Source: Actinomycetota bacterium (lineage in GTDB: Bacteria > Actinomycetota > Acidimicrobiia > Acidimicrobiales > Poriferisodaliceae). From it: 7,273 nt of DNA. The first letter of the stretch is position 1; every line of letters starts with the position of its first letter. The stretch spans positions 1-7,273 of the forward strand of contig PCCJ01000078.1 in the NCBI GenBank assembly GCA_002731665.1, read 5' to 3'. Shown here piece after piece: positions 1 through 5,648 of the stretch. The translations under genes and the position numbers were made by a program. The notes beneath the pieces are model-generated. The model did no database searches. It was given only the letters and a program-made list of their open reading frames with translations, and was not told where the DNA came from.

Positions 1-753
1 TCTTATTGGAGCAACAGCCATCGGAACTCCTAATAGTCCGAGCAATACCCACGGCCGCAGTAACGCCAAATAGAGCAAAAAGCCAAACGCAATGCTGACC
101 ACTACGCAATAAAGGGTCCTTGTTGGAGCATCTCCCATTCGAACTGCAAGAGTCTTCTTATTGCTGAGCAAATCTGATGGTCGGTCACGTAAATTATTTG
201 TTATCAACAATGCAACAGCGAAAAGGCCAACTGGGATAGAACACCCAACCCCCAAAGCGGTAATACGTTCATCCTGAAGAAACGTCGAACCGCATGACGC
301 AACTAAGCCGAAAAAAACAAAAACAAAAACTTCACCTAAACCTAAATACCCATAAGGCTTTGTTCCGCCGGTATAGAACCAAGCCGCAGCTATAGCGGCA
401 AACCCCACTACAAATAGCCAATAAGAGATAGTAATGGCTACTATTGCGCCGCTACATGCGGCAATTCCGAAGGCGACAAAGGCGCCTAACCTAACTGATC
501 GTGGCGACGCTAAACCCGACGCTACTAAGCGAACTGGGCCAACCCGATCCTTGTCTGTTCCTCTTATGCCATCGCTATAATCATTAGCTAAATTCACCCC
601 AATCTGCAAAGACAAAGAAACAACGAGTGCGACTAACGCCCTCCAATAAGTCAACTCGCTTTCAGCAGCTGCCGTTCCTACGACCACGGGCACTATTGCT
701 GCTGGCCAGGTTTTAGGCCTCGCTCCAACTAACCACTTCGAAACAGTATTCAC
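1..753 (-). CDS. menA: MenA, 1,4-dihydroxy-2-naphthoate polyprenyltransferase (3' end outside window)
   Basis: This membrane prenyltransferase attaches a polyprenyl chain to 1,4-dihydroxy-2-naphthoate, giving demethylmenaquinone in menaquinone synthesis. I translated 251 uninterrupted codons up to the window edge; family members are near 290-300 residues, so roughly the last 40-50 are missing. The UbiA-superfamily motifs are present: NDYSDGIRGTD at residues 57-67 (Asp58, Asp61, Asp67) and DRPSD at 190-194 (Asp190, Asp194), followed by KKTLAVRMG typical of MenA. Several hydrophobic stretches (about 38-54, 90-126, 139-153, 170-187, 217-248) fit a multi-pass membrane protein. The start is GTG at 753, which overlaps the SDR stop as GTGA. 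A Shine-Dalgarno AAGGA lies six bases upstream inside the SDR gene, implying co-transcription and translational coupling. Family assignment is firm; MenA rather than another UbiA member rests on the motif pattern and N-terminus (ARPKTWPAA). Confidence 0.93.
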   Translation of the reverse strand, partial: MNTVSKWLVGARPKTWPAAIVPVVVGTAAAESELTYWRALVALVVSLSLQIGVNLANDYSDGIRGTDKDRVGPVRLVASGLASPRSVRLGAFVAFGIAACSGAIVAITISYWLFVVGFAAIAAAWFYTGGTKPYGYLGLGEVFVFVFFGLVASCGSTFLQDERITALGVGCSIPVGLFAVALLITNNLRDRPSDLLSNKKTLAVRMGDAPTRTLYCVVVSIAFGFLLYLALLRPWVLLGLLGVPMAVAPIR

Positions 754-1517
754 TCAGTATCCTTTTTGAAAGCAATAAGACCCCCACCATCCATAACTAT
801 TGTCTGCCCTGTAATCCAGCTACCAGTCTCAGCCGCTAACCACGTAGCGCAACCAGCAATGTCTGATGTTTGCCCCAACCTACCCATTGGATAGCTTGCA
901 GCCACTTCCGCCCCTCGCTCCCCATCCCACAGAATCTTGGCAAAGTCAGTTTTTATTAAACCTGGCGCTATGCAGTTAACCCGCACCTTAGGACCCAATT
1001 CTGCTGCTAACTGCTTAGTTAAGTGAATCAGTCCAGCTTTCGCCACGTCATAGACTCCTAGCTGCTCGTTAGTTGTCAATCCTCCGACCGAACTGATGTT
1101 TATAATAGAGCAGTCCCCCTTGCTCTCTTTCATGTATTTATTCCAACACAATTGAGTAAGAACTAGCGGCGCAGTCATATTAACCTGAATAGTCTTGTCC
1201 CAACGCGGGACATCAACATCTATTGTTGGTCCTGCATACGGATTAGCCCCGGCATTATTAACCAAAATATCTATGGCCCCGAATGTATCCAAAGTATGGT
1301 CTACTAACGATTCCACTTGGTCTTCATACCCTACATTGGAAGCATACCATTCGCATCCGTTGCCTATTTCTAAGGCCGCAAGCTCACAAGCATCTGCCTT
1401 GCGTGAAGTAATCATCACTTTGGCTCCAGACTGAGCATATGCGGTAGCTATTTCACGACCAATACCTTTTGAACCACCAGTAACTAATGCAACTTTTCCG
1501 TCTAAACGTAAATCCAT
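750..1517 (-). CDS. SDR-family NAD(P)-dependent oxidoreductase, DHRS4-like
   Basis: A classical short-chain dehydrogenase/reductase of 255 residues, the usual length. The Rossmann cofactor motif TGGSKGIG is at 13-20 and NNAG at 87-90. The catalytic set is complete: Asn113, Ser143, Tyr156 and Lys160 (YDVAK). The APGLIKTDFAKILW segment at 184-197 resembles the DHRS4-type carbonyl reductase branch and FabG-like actinobacterial SDRs. The C-terminal GQTIVMDGG at 237-245 is typical of the family. SDR motifs do not reveal the substrate; a carbonyl or 3-oxoacyl compound is likely. It heads a unit with menA, which overlaps its end. The ATG at 1517 follows a -10 box by six bases, with no Shine-Dalgarno, so the mRNA is probably leaderless. 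Whether it serves menaquinone metabolism or is simply co-transcribed with menA cannot be told from sequence. Confidence 0.93.
   Translation of the reverse strand: MDLRLDGKVALVTGGSKGIGREIATAYAQSGAKVMITSRKADACELAALEIGNGCEWYASNVGYEDQVESLVDHTLDTFGAIDILVNNAGANPYAGPTIDVDVPRWDKTIQVNMTAPLVLTQLCWNKYMKESKGDCSIINISSVGGLTTNEQLGVYDVAKAGLIHLTKQLAAELGPKVRVNCIAPGLIKTDFAKILWDGERGAEVAASYPMGRLGQTSDIAGCATWLAAETGSWITGQTIVMDGGGLIAFKKDTE
760..767 (-). promoter_or_regulatory. Shine-Dalgarno of menA within the SDR 3' end
   Basis: On the minus strand AAAAAGGA is followed by six bases (TACTGA) and the GTG start at 753. It supports GTG as the menA start and re-initiation by ribosomes finishing the SDR gene. Confidence 0.7.
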
Positions 1518-1529
1518 ATAGGAACCATA
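1518..1529 (-). promoter_or_regulatory. Leaderless promoter of the SDR-menA unit
   Basis: TATGGT (1524-1529, read on minus) fits the actinobacterial -10 consensus TANNNT. Exactly six bases (TCCTAT) separate it from the ATG at 1517, placing the expected transcription start on the A of the start codon. There is no ribosome-binding site. No convincing -35 is visible. Confidence 0.6.
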
Positions 1530-1545
1530 GAAGAGAAAGTTGGCC

Positions 1546-1557
1546 TATAGTTCGATT
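1546..1557 (+). promoter_or_regulatory. Leaderless promoter of the luciferase-like oxidoreductase
   Basis: TATAGT (1546-1551) followed by six bases (TCGATT) and the ATG at 1558 gives a predicted transcription start on the A of the start codon. The expected -35 position, about 1523-1528, falls on the -10 box of the opposite SDR promoter, so the two promoters overlap. No -35 consensus is seen. Confidence 0.6.
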
Positions 1558-2445
1558 ATGAGATTTGGATATCTGACAGGCAACCATATTGATGGAATTC
1601 ATCCTGGAGATTTAGCGCGTGAGCTAGAGGACAGAAAGTTCGATTCAGTTTGGTTTCCCGAACATTCCCACATACCCACTGAGCAATTAACGCCCTACCC
1701 TAATGGAGGTCAACTCCCAGGTTCCTACGTTCATATGATGGATCCTTGGGTTTCAGTAGCAACCGCCGCAGCGGCAACTTCTAAAATTCAGTTAGCTACT
1801 GGAGTTTGCTTGCTCTTAGAACATGATGTTCTCGACCTAGCTTGCACCGTCGCAACCGCGGATGCTCTTTCCAATGGCCGGGTTACTATGGGAATCGGGG
1901 TGGGCTGGAACAAAGAAGAACTAGAGAATCATCGACCTGACCTACCTTTCGCTAAGCGCTATAGCGCTATGAGGGAAAGGGTCCAAGCGCTCAGAATCGC
2001 ATGGGCCAATGAAGAGGCTGAATTCAGCGGAGAATGGGACAACTACTCTCGTTCTTGGGTATATCCCAAACCAACAAACGGAACTGTTCCAATAGCTTTA
2101 GGTAACGCCGGACCCTTAGGCATCCAACATGCTGCCGAATATGCAGACGAATGGTGTCCAATTGACGTAGGCATAATGAACACAGACGGTAAGCCAGACG
2201 TCATAGGGGGAATCAAACGATTTACCGATTTAGCAGATCAAGCTGGCAGAGACGGTAAAGCGATACCTATAAGCCTCTACATCTGGGGCCAACCGAAAAT
2301 GGAAAGGTTAGAGCAATACGCTAACGCTGGTGTTACACAGTTCGTGTTCACCCCAGTTAACTTTGATCTGCCGTCTGCCGACGAGACGCTAACGTACATA
2401 GATCAGCTCACTGAAGTTATAACGACGTTTAACGGCTCAAATTAA
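1558..2445 (+). CDS. LLM-class (luciferase-like) oxidoreductase, probably F420-dependent
   Basis: A TIM-barrel oxidoreductase of the bacterial luciferase-like superfamily, 295 residues from the chosen start. The N-terminus MRFGYLTGN, with DLARELEDRKFDSVWFPEH at 18-36 and HIP at 38-40, is characteristic of actinobacterial F420-dependent members. GVGWNKEEL at 114-122 is the conserved cofactor-proximal loop. QLATGVCLL at 78-86 and the C-terminal AGVTQFVF at 257-264 match the family pattern. Such enzymes use F420 or FMN for hydride transfer; cofactor and substrate cannot be read here. A longer frame opens at TTG 1540, but the ATG at 1558 sits six bases behind a -10 box and begins exactly where family alignments usually start, so I choose it. 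The gene diverges from the SDR and ends tail to tail with the next gene, overlapping it by four bases. Confidence 0.9.
   Translation: MRFGYLTGNHIDGIHPGDLARELEDRKFDSVWFPEHSHIPTEQLTPYPNGGQLPGSYVHMMDPWVSVATAAAATSKIQLATGVCLLLEHDVLDLACTVATADALSNGRVTMGIGVGWNKEELENHRPDLPFAKRYSAMRERVQALRIAWANEEAEFSGEWDNYSRSWVYPKPTNGTVPIALGNAGPLGIQHAAEYADEWCPIDVGIMNTDGKPDVIGGIKRFTDLADQAGRDGKAIPISLYIWGQPKMERLEQYANAGVTQFVFTPVNFDLPSADETLTYIDQLTEVITTFNGSN
2442..2445. other. Tail-to-tail stop codon overlap
   Basis: TTAA holds both stops: TAA at 2443-2445 for the plus-strand oxidoreductase and TAA on minus at 2442-2444 for the 347-residue protein. There is no room for a conventional terminator, so the transcripts presumably overlap at their 3' ends. 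Confidence 0.9.
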
Positions 2446-3485
2446 AACGGTTTTGGCTCTGCTACGTATCGTAAATCCCAAGCAAATGAGCTATCTCCTA
2501 GATCCATGCGCTCACCAAGAACTAACCGGCGGCGAGAGTCCACCACAGCGATTAAACCTTCCCAAAGACCAGCTAAACCATCCATCCACTCTGGAACACA
2601 CTCCTTTTCTAGCCCGGCCATAAGTTGCCAACCATGTTGTTGTATCTGAGCTCCGGCTATCGTAATTCTGTCACCTTGAGCCCTAAACAATCTGGCTAAC
2701 ATGCTGACCGGATCACTAGTCCCGAGTGTTTTCTGAGTCTCTACAGAAAACTGCATCCCGATTCTGCGACCTGCTCTGTAAAGAATCCCTTGGGCTTGGA
2801 GAGGTCCCAAAACCTCTGACAACACTGGCAACAAATTTCTGACATACTCCATTGAGTATTTACGAGACGCCTTAGCAATTCGCTCGCTAGGCCATTCCTC
2901 AGCTGAAAGTTGAGGCAACAACTCGTAGTCAATCGGAGGGCATTGCTCACCAAAGCGAAAACGGACACGCTGGTCCGGATCTAATTCATAGTCCTCTTCA
3001 ATGTAATACCCCTCTAAACCAGGAAATCCATCCATAGTTTGGCCGGTACAAACGAAGCCAAGACGCCGATTCTCTAGTGAGACTCCGTTATGGCCATGCC
3101 AACCATGCAACATTGCCCGCGCGACTTTAGTCGGGATCGAAGCCAGAGCTGTCCCATCAAAAATCCACCTAGGAGGCAAATACCTTACCCAAGCTTTTTT
3201 TTCAGATTCAGCCACAAATGCTACAGAAACGCCACCCAAATGATTTGAAAGATAATGATACTTCGCACATGCCACTGCGTGTGGCTCTTGAGCTAGTTCG
3301 AGCTTATGAAGCCCAGGTATAAATTTTTCGTGATGCTGCCGTCTAAATAATGCCTGAACTACTTCAGCCGCGCAATCCTCACCTTTCTCAGACAGCAATG
3401 TAAGCAAAACACCAGTTAGGTAACGATGGAATAAATCACTTAATGCCGAATTATCTTTTTCATGCGACTCAGGAACTGTCCTCAT
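2442..3485 (-). CDS. Uncharacterised 347-residue protein
   Basis: I do not recognise a characterised family with confidence. The protein appears soluble, with no signal peptide or clear membrane segment. Residues 15-50 look helical (LFHRYLTGVLLTLLSEKGED). Residues 66-183 are rich in His, Trp and Gly (AKYHYLSNHLGG at 74-85, HGWHGHNG at 127-134) and include FVCTGQTMDGFPGLEGYY (144-161) and VRFRFGEQCP (174-183). A second helical half at about 203-335 contains another HGW at 284-286 and Cys296. The HGW recurrence and the Cys182 position loosely recall ATC-hydrolase-like proteins, but this is only a suspicion. The ATG at 3485 has no Shine-Dalgarno; CACGAT six bases upstream could be a degenerate -10 box, so it may also be leaderless. 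Base composition is like its neighbours. It probably forms its own unit, after the AT-rich gap. Confidence 0.8.
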   Translation of the reverse strand: MRTVPESHEKDNSALSDLFHRYLTGVLLTLLSEKGEDCAAEVVQALFRRQHHEKFIPGLHKLELAQEPHAVACAKYHYLSNHLGGVSVAFVAESEKKAWVRYLPPRWIFDGTALASIPTKVARAMLHGWHGHNGVSLENRRLGFVCTGQTMDGFPGLEGYYIEEDYELDPDQRVRFRFGEQCPPIDYELLPQLSAEEWPSERIAKASRKYSMEYVRNLLPVLSEVLGPLQAQGILYRAGRRIGMQFSVETQKTLGTSDPVSMLARLFRAQGDRITIAGAQIQQHGWQLMAGLEKECVPEWMDGLAGLWEGLIAVVDSRRRLVLGERMDLGDSSFAWDLRYVAEPKPF

Positions 3486-3667
3486 AACTACATCGTGACA
3501 GCTACTTCGTATAGCAACACTTTTAATTACCGTAATAATTTGCTCCTAAATCAAATTATTATCGTTAGACCCAAAGATCTCAACAAGCTTAAATGGTCAA
3601 AGAAACACTTTATCGATATAGATCAGCGCTACCTCATTCAAATAATAGACCTGAAATAGTCAGATTC
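3486..3667. other. AT-rich intergenic gap between the nitroreductase and the 347-residue protein
   Basis: This 182-bp stretch has noticeably more A and T than the genes around it. It must hold the 3' end of the nitroreductase transcript and probably the promoter of the 347-residue gene. I see the inverted repeat at 3533-3561 but no strong GC-rich terminator hairpin and no consensus promoter. Confidence 0.6.
3533..3561. repeat. Perfect 10-bp inverted repeat with 9-bp spacer
   Basis: TAATAATTTG at 3533-3542 and CAAATTATTA at 3552-3561 are exact reverse complements separated by nine bases. Only one of the ten pairs is G-C and no T run follows on either strand, so it is a poor intrinsic terminator. 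Its position, about 48 bases upstream of the 347-residue protein's start, would suit a regulator-binding site. It could also be a chance feature of AT-rich DNA. Confidence 0.6.
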
Positions 3668-4285
3668 TTACCAACCACCAAAGTGAACAATTCCGTTTTC
3701 GCCAACTGCATCTAATGGTCTTCGCTCACGATTTGCACTTTTCCCATCTCCCTCATCCGAACTTTTAGGCCATCCAATTGCAATTGTGCCGACTGGAACC
3801 CGACCAGGGGGAACGTTTAGGGCTCTGGCTATGGCCGGGGCCTTATCGAACATACCAAAAAAGAGAACCCCAAGGCCCGCATTTATAGCAGCGTACTGAA
3901 GGGCCATAGCACTAAAAGCACCATCAACAAGCCAGTATTCCGTTGACCAAGCTTCCCTAGACTTTCCAAGCCCTGTAGAAACCTTGTCTTCTTCGGAATA
4001 GCGTTCTAAATAGGCGTCTGGATCAGCCCAAATTGTCACTATCACTGGAGCTTTGAGCAATGACTTCCATTTAAATGTTTCTCGCCTCTCCACCGGCAAG
4101 GAGACACCCCAATAATGACTAGTCTCTGCGCCTTGGAGAACCACGAAATCGAACCCTTGACTGTTGCCCGCAGAGGGAACTCTTCTCGCCTGATCTAGCA
4201 CGTGACGCAGCAAGCTTTGGTCTACCGGTAAGTCGGAGAAAGACCGAGTCATTTTCCGCCTGCGAACTAGGTCTTCGAAGTCCAT
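3668..4285 (-). CDS. Nitroreductase-family flavoprotein
   Basis: A 205-residue member of the FMN-dependent nitroreductase family, a normal single-domain length. Basic residues in RRRKMTRSF (8-16) and the PSAGNSQG loop (37-44) match FMN-phosphate and ring contacts in this fold. GLGVLFFGMFD at 137-147 and GTIAIGWP at 166-173 are the usual core strands. The C-terminal RRPLD and VHFGGW (188-192, 200-205) are common in an actinobacterial subgroup. Such proteins act as dimers and reduce nitro, quinone or enone groups with NAD(P)H; the physiological substrate is unknown. The start is fixed by a strong AAGGAG nine bases upstream of ATG 4285. It lies 45 bp behind the 221-residue hypothetical gene and is likely co-transcribed with it, although TAGAGT at 4320-4325 could serve as a local -10. 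Confidence 0.9.
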   Translation of the reverse strand: MDFEDLVRRRKMTRSFSDLPVDQSLLRHVLDQARRVPSAGNSQGFDFVVLQGAETSHYWGVSLPVERRETFKWKSLLKAPVIVTIWADPDAYLERYSEEDKVSTGLGKSREAWSTEYWLVDGAFSAMALQYAAINAGLGVLFFGMFDKAPAIARALNVPPGRVPVGTIAIGWPKSSDEGDGKSANRERRPLDAVGENGIVHFGGW

Positions 4286-4294
4286 ACGAAAAAT

Positions 4295-4300
4295 CTCCTT
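4295..4300 (-). promoter_or_regulatory. Shine-Dalgarno of the nitroreductase
   Basis: AAGGAG on the minus strand lies nine bases before ATG 4285. It is the strongest ribosome-binding site in the window and contrasts with the leaderless starts elsewhere. Confidence 0.8.
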
Positions 4301-4330
4301 AGGAACCCTCTCGTAATTTACTCTAGGAAA

Positions 4331-4996
4331 CTAAACCAGTTTTGCTAAGTCTTCGCGAGTAGCCCAACCGAACACTAAAAGAGCATCGCCATTCTTAGCA
4401 TCGTGTCCGCTAAACAGTTCACGAAGCTCCAATTCTGTGTCTTCGGGATCCACTGCAATGTGGTCTATGACCAACGACGGGACTCCCTCCCCACAAACTT
4501 TAAACTCTTTGGCTTTATAATCACCGCGAACATCAAAGCGCTTTGCTAATCGCTTTCCCCACGCGCGATCTTCCCCATTAGCCTCATAACCAGGGCGCGG
4601 AACTACCCTGTCCAAGGACTTAAAAGCCCCGAATGCGGCAGGATCAGCCATCTGCGCAGCTACCAAAACATCTTCATCTGGAAAAGCAAGAACTGCCCGA
4701 CGCAGTTGCTCTCCGATCAAGGAACGCAAAGCACTTTCCCGTTCGCTCGAACGGCCTACTCCAGCTAAACCGATTAGCACGGTTGGATCTCCCCCCACAC
4801 GTTCCAATGTACAAAACCCATAGGCAGCTAGTTTGTCACCATCTCTCACTTGTGTGGAAAGCACCCAAGTCTCACTTTGCTTAGAGATCTCACCAATATC
4901 GAGGATCAGACTTTCGTCGGACAATAAATCCGCCATCTCCTCTATCTCAGCATCACTGAGAGCAGTGCAATCTTTAGTATCTGAGGTCATAGCCAT
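4331..4996 (-). CDS. Hypothetical protein, possibly GNAT-like fold
   Basis: An acidic, soluble 221-residue protein with no signal peptide or membrane segment. No named family can be assigned with certainty. Strand-like segments TWVLSTQVR (43-51) and LAAYGFCTLERVG (56-68), VLIGLAGV (73-80), then a long helix (about 85-105) and DVLVAAQMADP (109-119) resemble the order of a GNAT acyltransferase core. However, the glycine-rich acetyl-CoA loop is not clear: GVGRSS at 79-84 is only a weak match. The stretch around RPGYEANGEDRAWGKRLAKR (134-153) looks strongly constrained and could be the functional signature. The ATG at 4996 is supported by GAGGG ten bases upstream; a second ATG two codons later is possible. 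TATGCT at 5029-5034 could be its -10 box. It lies 82 bp behind bpa and 45 bp before the nitroreductase. Confidence 0.75.
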   Translation of the reverse strand: MAMTSDTKDCTALSDAEIEEMADLLSDESLILDIGEISKQSETWVLSTQVRDGDKLAAYGFCTLERVGGDPTVLIGLAGVGRSSERESALRSLIGEQLRRAVLAFPDEDVLVAAQMADPAAFGAFKSLDRVVPRPGYEANGEDRAWGKRLAKRFDVRGDYKAKEFKVCGEGVPSLVIDHIAVDPEDTELELRELFSGHDAKNGDALLVFGWATREDLAKLV

Positions 4997-5006
4997 ATCG
5001 AAGAAG

Positions 5007-5034
5007 CCCTCATTTATTGAACCGTTAGAGCATA
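5007..5034 (-). promoter_or_regulatory. Possible promoter and ribosome-binding site of the 221-residue protein
   Basis: TATGCT at 5029-5034 fits TANNNT and would start transcription near 5022, giving a leader of about 26 bases with GAGGG at 5007-5011. This gene is therefore leadered if the promoter is real; otherwise it is read through from bpa. No -35 is seen. Confidence 0.3.
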
Positions 5035-5078
5035 CAGCTCATTCAGCAAAACTTGAACCTTTAAGTTAAACGTTTCCA

Positions 5079-5606
5079 TCACAAATAGACGCCTCCCGGA
5101 TGCTTCTCGGCACCTTCTGCATCAGCACCTTCAGGATTCGTTAGCCCTGCGGGCAACGCCCCTTGCCTCATCTCTAAAAGTTGTCTTTGTGCCATCATCT
5201 GTTGAGCAGCTACAGCTGCTTGGATACCATGAAAGAGCCCTTCAAGCCACCCAACGAGTTGAGCTTGAGCTACGCGCAACTCAGCCTCAGATGGAGCTTC
5301 CGAGTCAAAGGGAAGCGCCAAACGTTGAAGTTCTTCTCTTAATTCAGTTGATAGCGCACCCGAAAGCTCACTTACAGATTGCTCGTAAATCTCTCGCATT
5401 CGATCTCGACTCGCCTCATCTAACTCCGCTTGGCGCACCTCATCTAACAGAGTTCGAATCATCGCACCGATCCGCATCACTTTAGCGGGTTCGGATACTG
5501 CTGGTGCAGTTCCCAATAGTTCACCCGCAGCTGCTAGCCCAGGGTCAACGATTGCAGGCTCAACGAGCTCAGCTTTTTCTAACTGATCTTCTTGCATCTC
5601 AGACAT
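5079..5606 (-). CDS. bpa: Bacterial proteasome activator Bpa (PafE)
   Basis: This protein closely resembles mycobacterial Bpa/PafE (Rv3780 in M. tuberculosis). That protein forms a dodecameric ring which caps the 20S proteasome and feeds it unfolded substrates such as HspR without ATP. Recognisable conserved blocks are PAKVMRIGAMIRTLLDEVR (40-58), LDEASRDRMREI (62-73), STELREELQRLALPF (86-100) and AQAQLVGWLEGLFHGIQ (113-129), followed by MRQGALPAG (146-154). These make up the four-helix core. Residues 1-38 and 155-170 are variable and probably disordered. The C-terminus GVYL (172-175) matches the GQYL docking tail that opens the proteasome gate, with penultimate Tyr174. Length, 175 residues, is normal for the family. 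ATG 5606 lies six bases behind a -10 box. The 20S subunits are not in the window. Confidence 0.95.
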   Translation of the reverse strand: MSEMQEDQLEKAELVEPAIVDPGLAAAGELLGTAPAVSEPAKVMRIGAMIRTLLDEVRQAELDEASRDRMREIYEQSVSELSGALSTELREELQRLALPFDSEAPSEAELRVAQAQLVGWLEGLFHGIQAAVAAQQMMAQRQLLEMRQGALPAGLTNPEGADAEGAEKHPGGVYL

Positions 5607-5618
5607 AAGAAAATACTA
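5607..5618 (-). promoter_or_regulatory. Leaderless promoter of bpa
   Basis: TAGTAT (5613-5618 on minus) is followed by six bases (TTTCTT) and ATG 5606. No ribosome-binding site precedes the ATG. The promoter sits in the 42-bp gap after the phosphodiesterase, so bpa can be expressed on its own despite the same orientation. Confidence 0.6.
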
Positions 5619-5648
5619 CCGGCGTAATTGACCGCTGCGATTAGAAGA

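Noticed and set aside
1540..1557. TTG at 1540 as the start of the luciferase-like oxidoreductase
   Set aside because: It would place the start codon upstream of the -10 box TATAGT and add six residues not typical of the family; ATG 1558 fits both promoter and family.
2436..2462. AAAACGGTTTT near the convergent stops as a bidirectional terminator
   Set aside because: The symmetric sequence has no room for a loop and no stable stem.
3462..3659. 65-residue plus-strand reading frame across the intergenic gap
   Set aside because: Composition is rich in Asn, Ile, Lys and Leu as expected of AT-rich non-coding DNA, it starts inside the opposite gene, and there is no ribosome-binding site or recognisable motif.
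5037..5078. Terminator hairpin after bpa (AACTT and AAGTT flanking an eight-base loop, then a short T run)
   Set aside because: The stem is only five mostly A-T pairs; too weak to call.
4633..5485. Plus-strand open frames opposite the 221-residue protein and bpa
   Set aside because: They mirror well-supported minus-strand genes and show no family motifs of their own.
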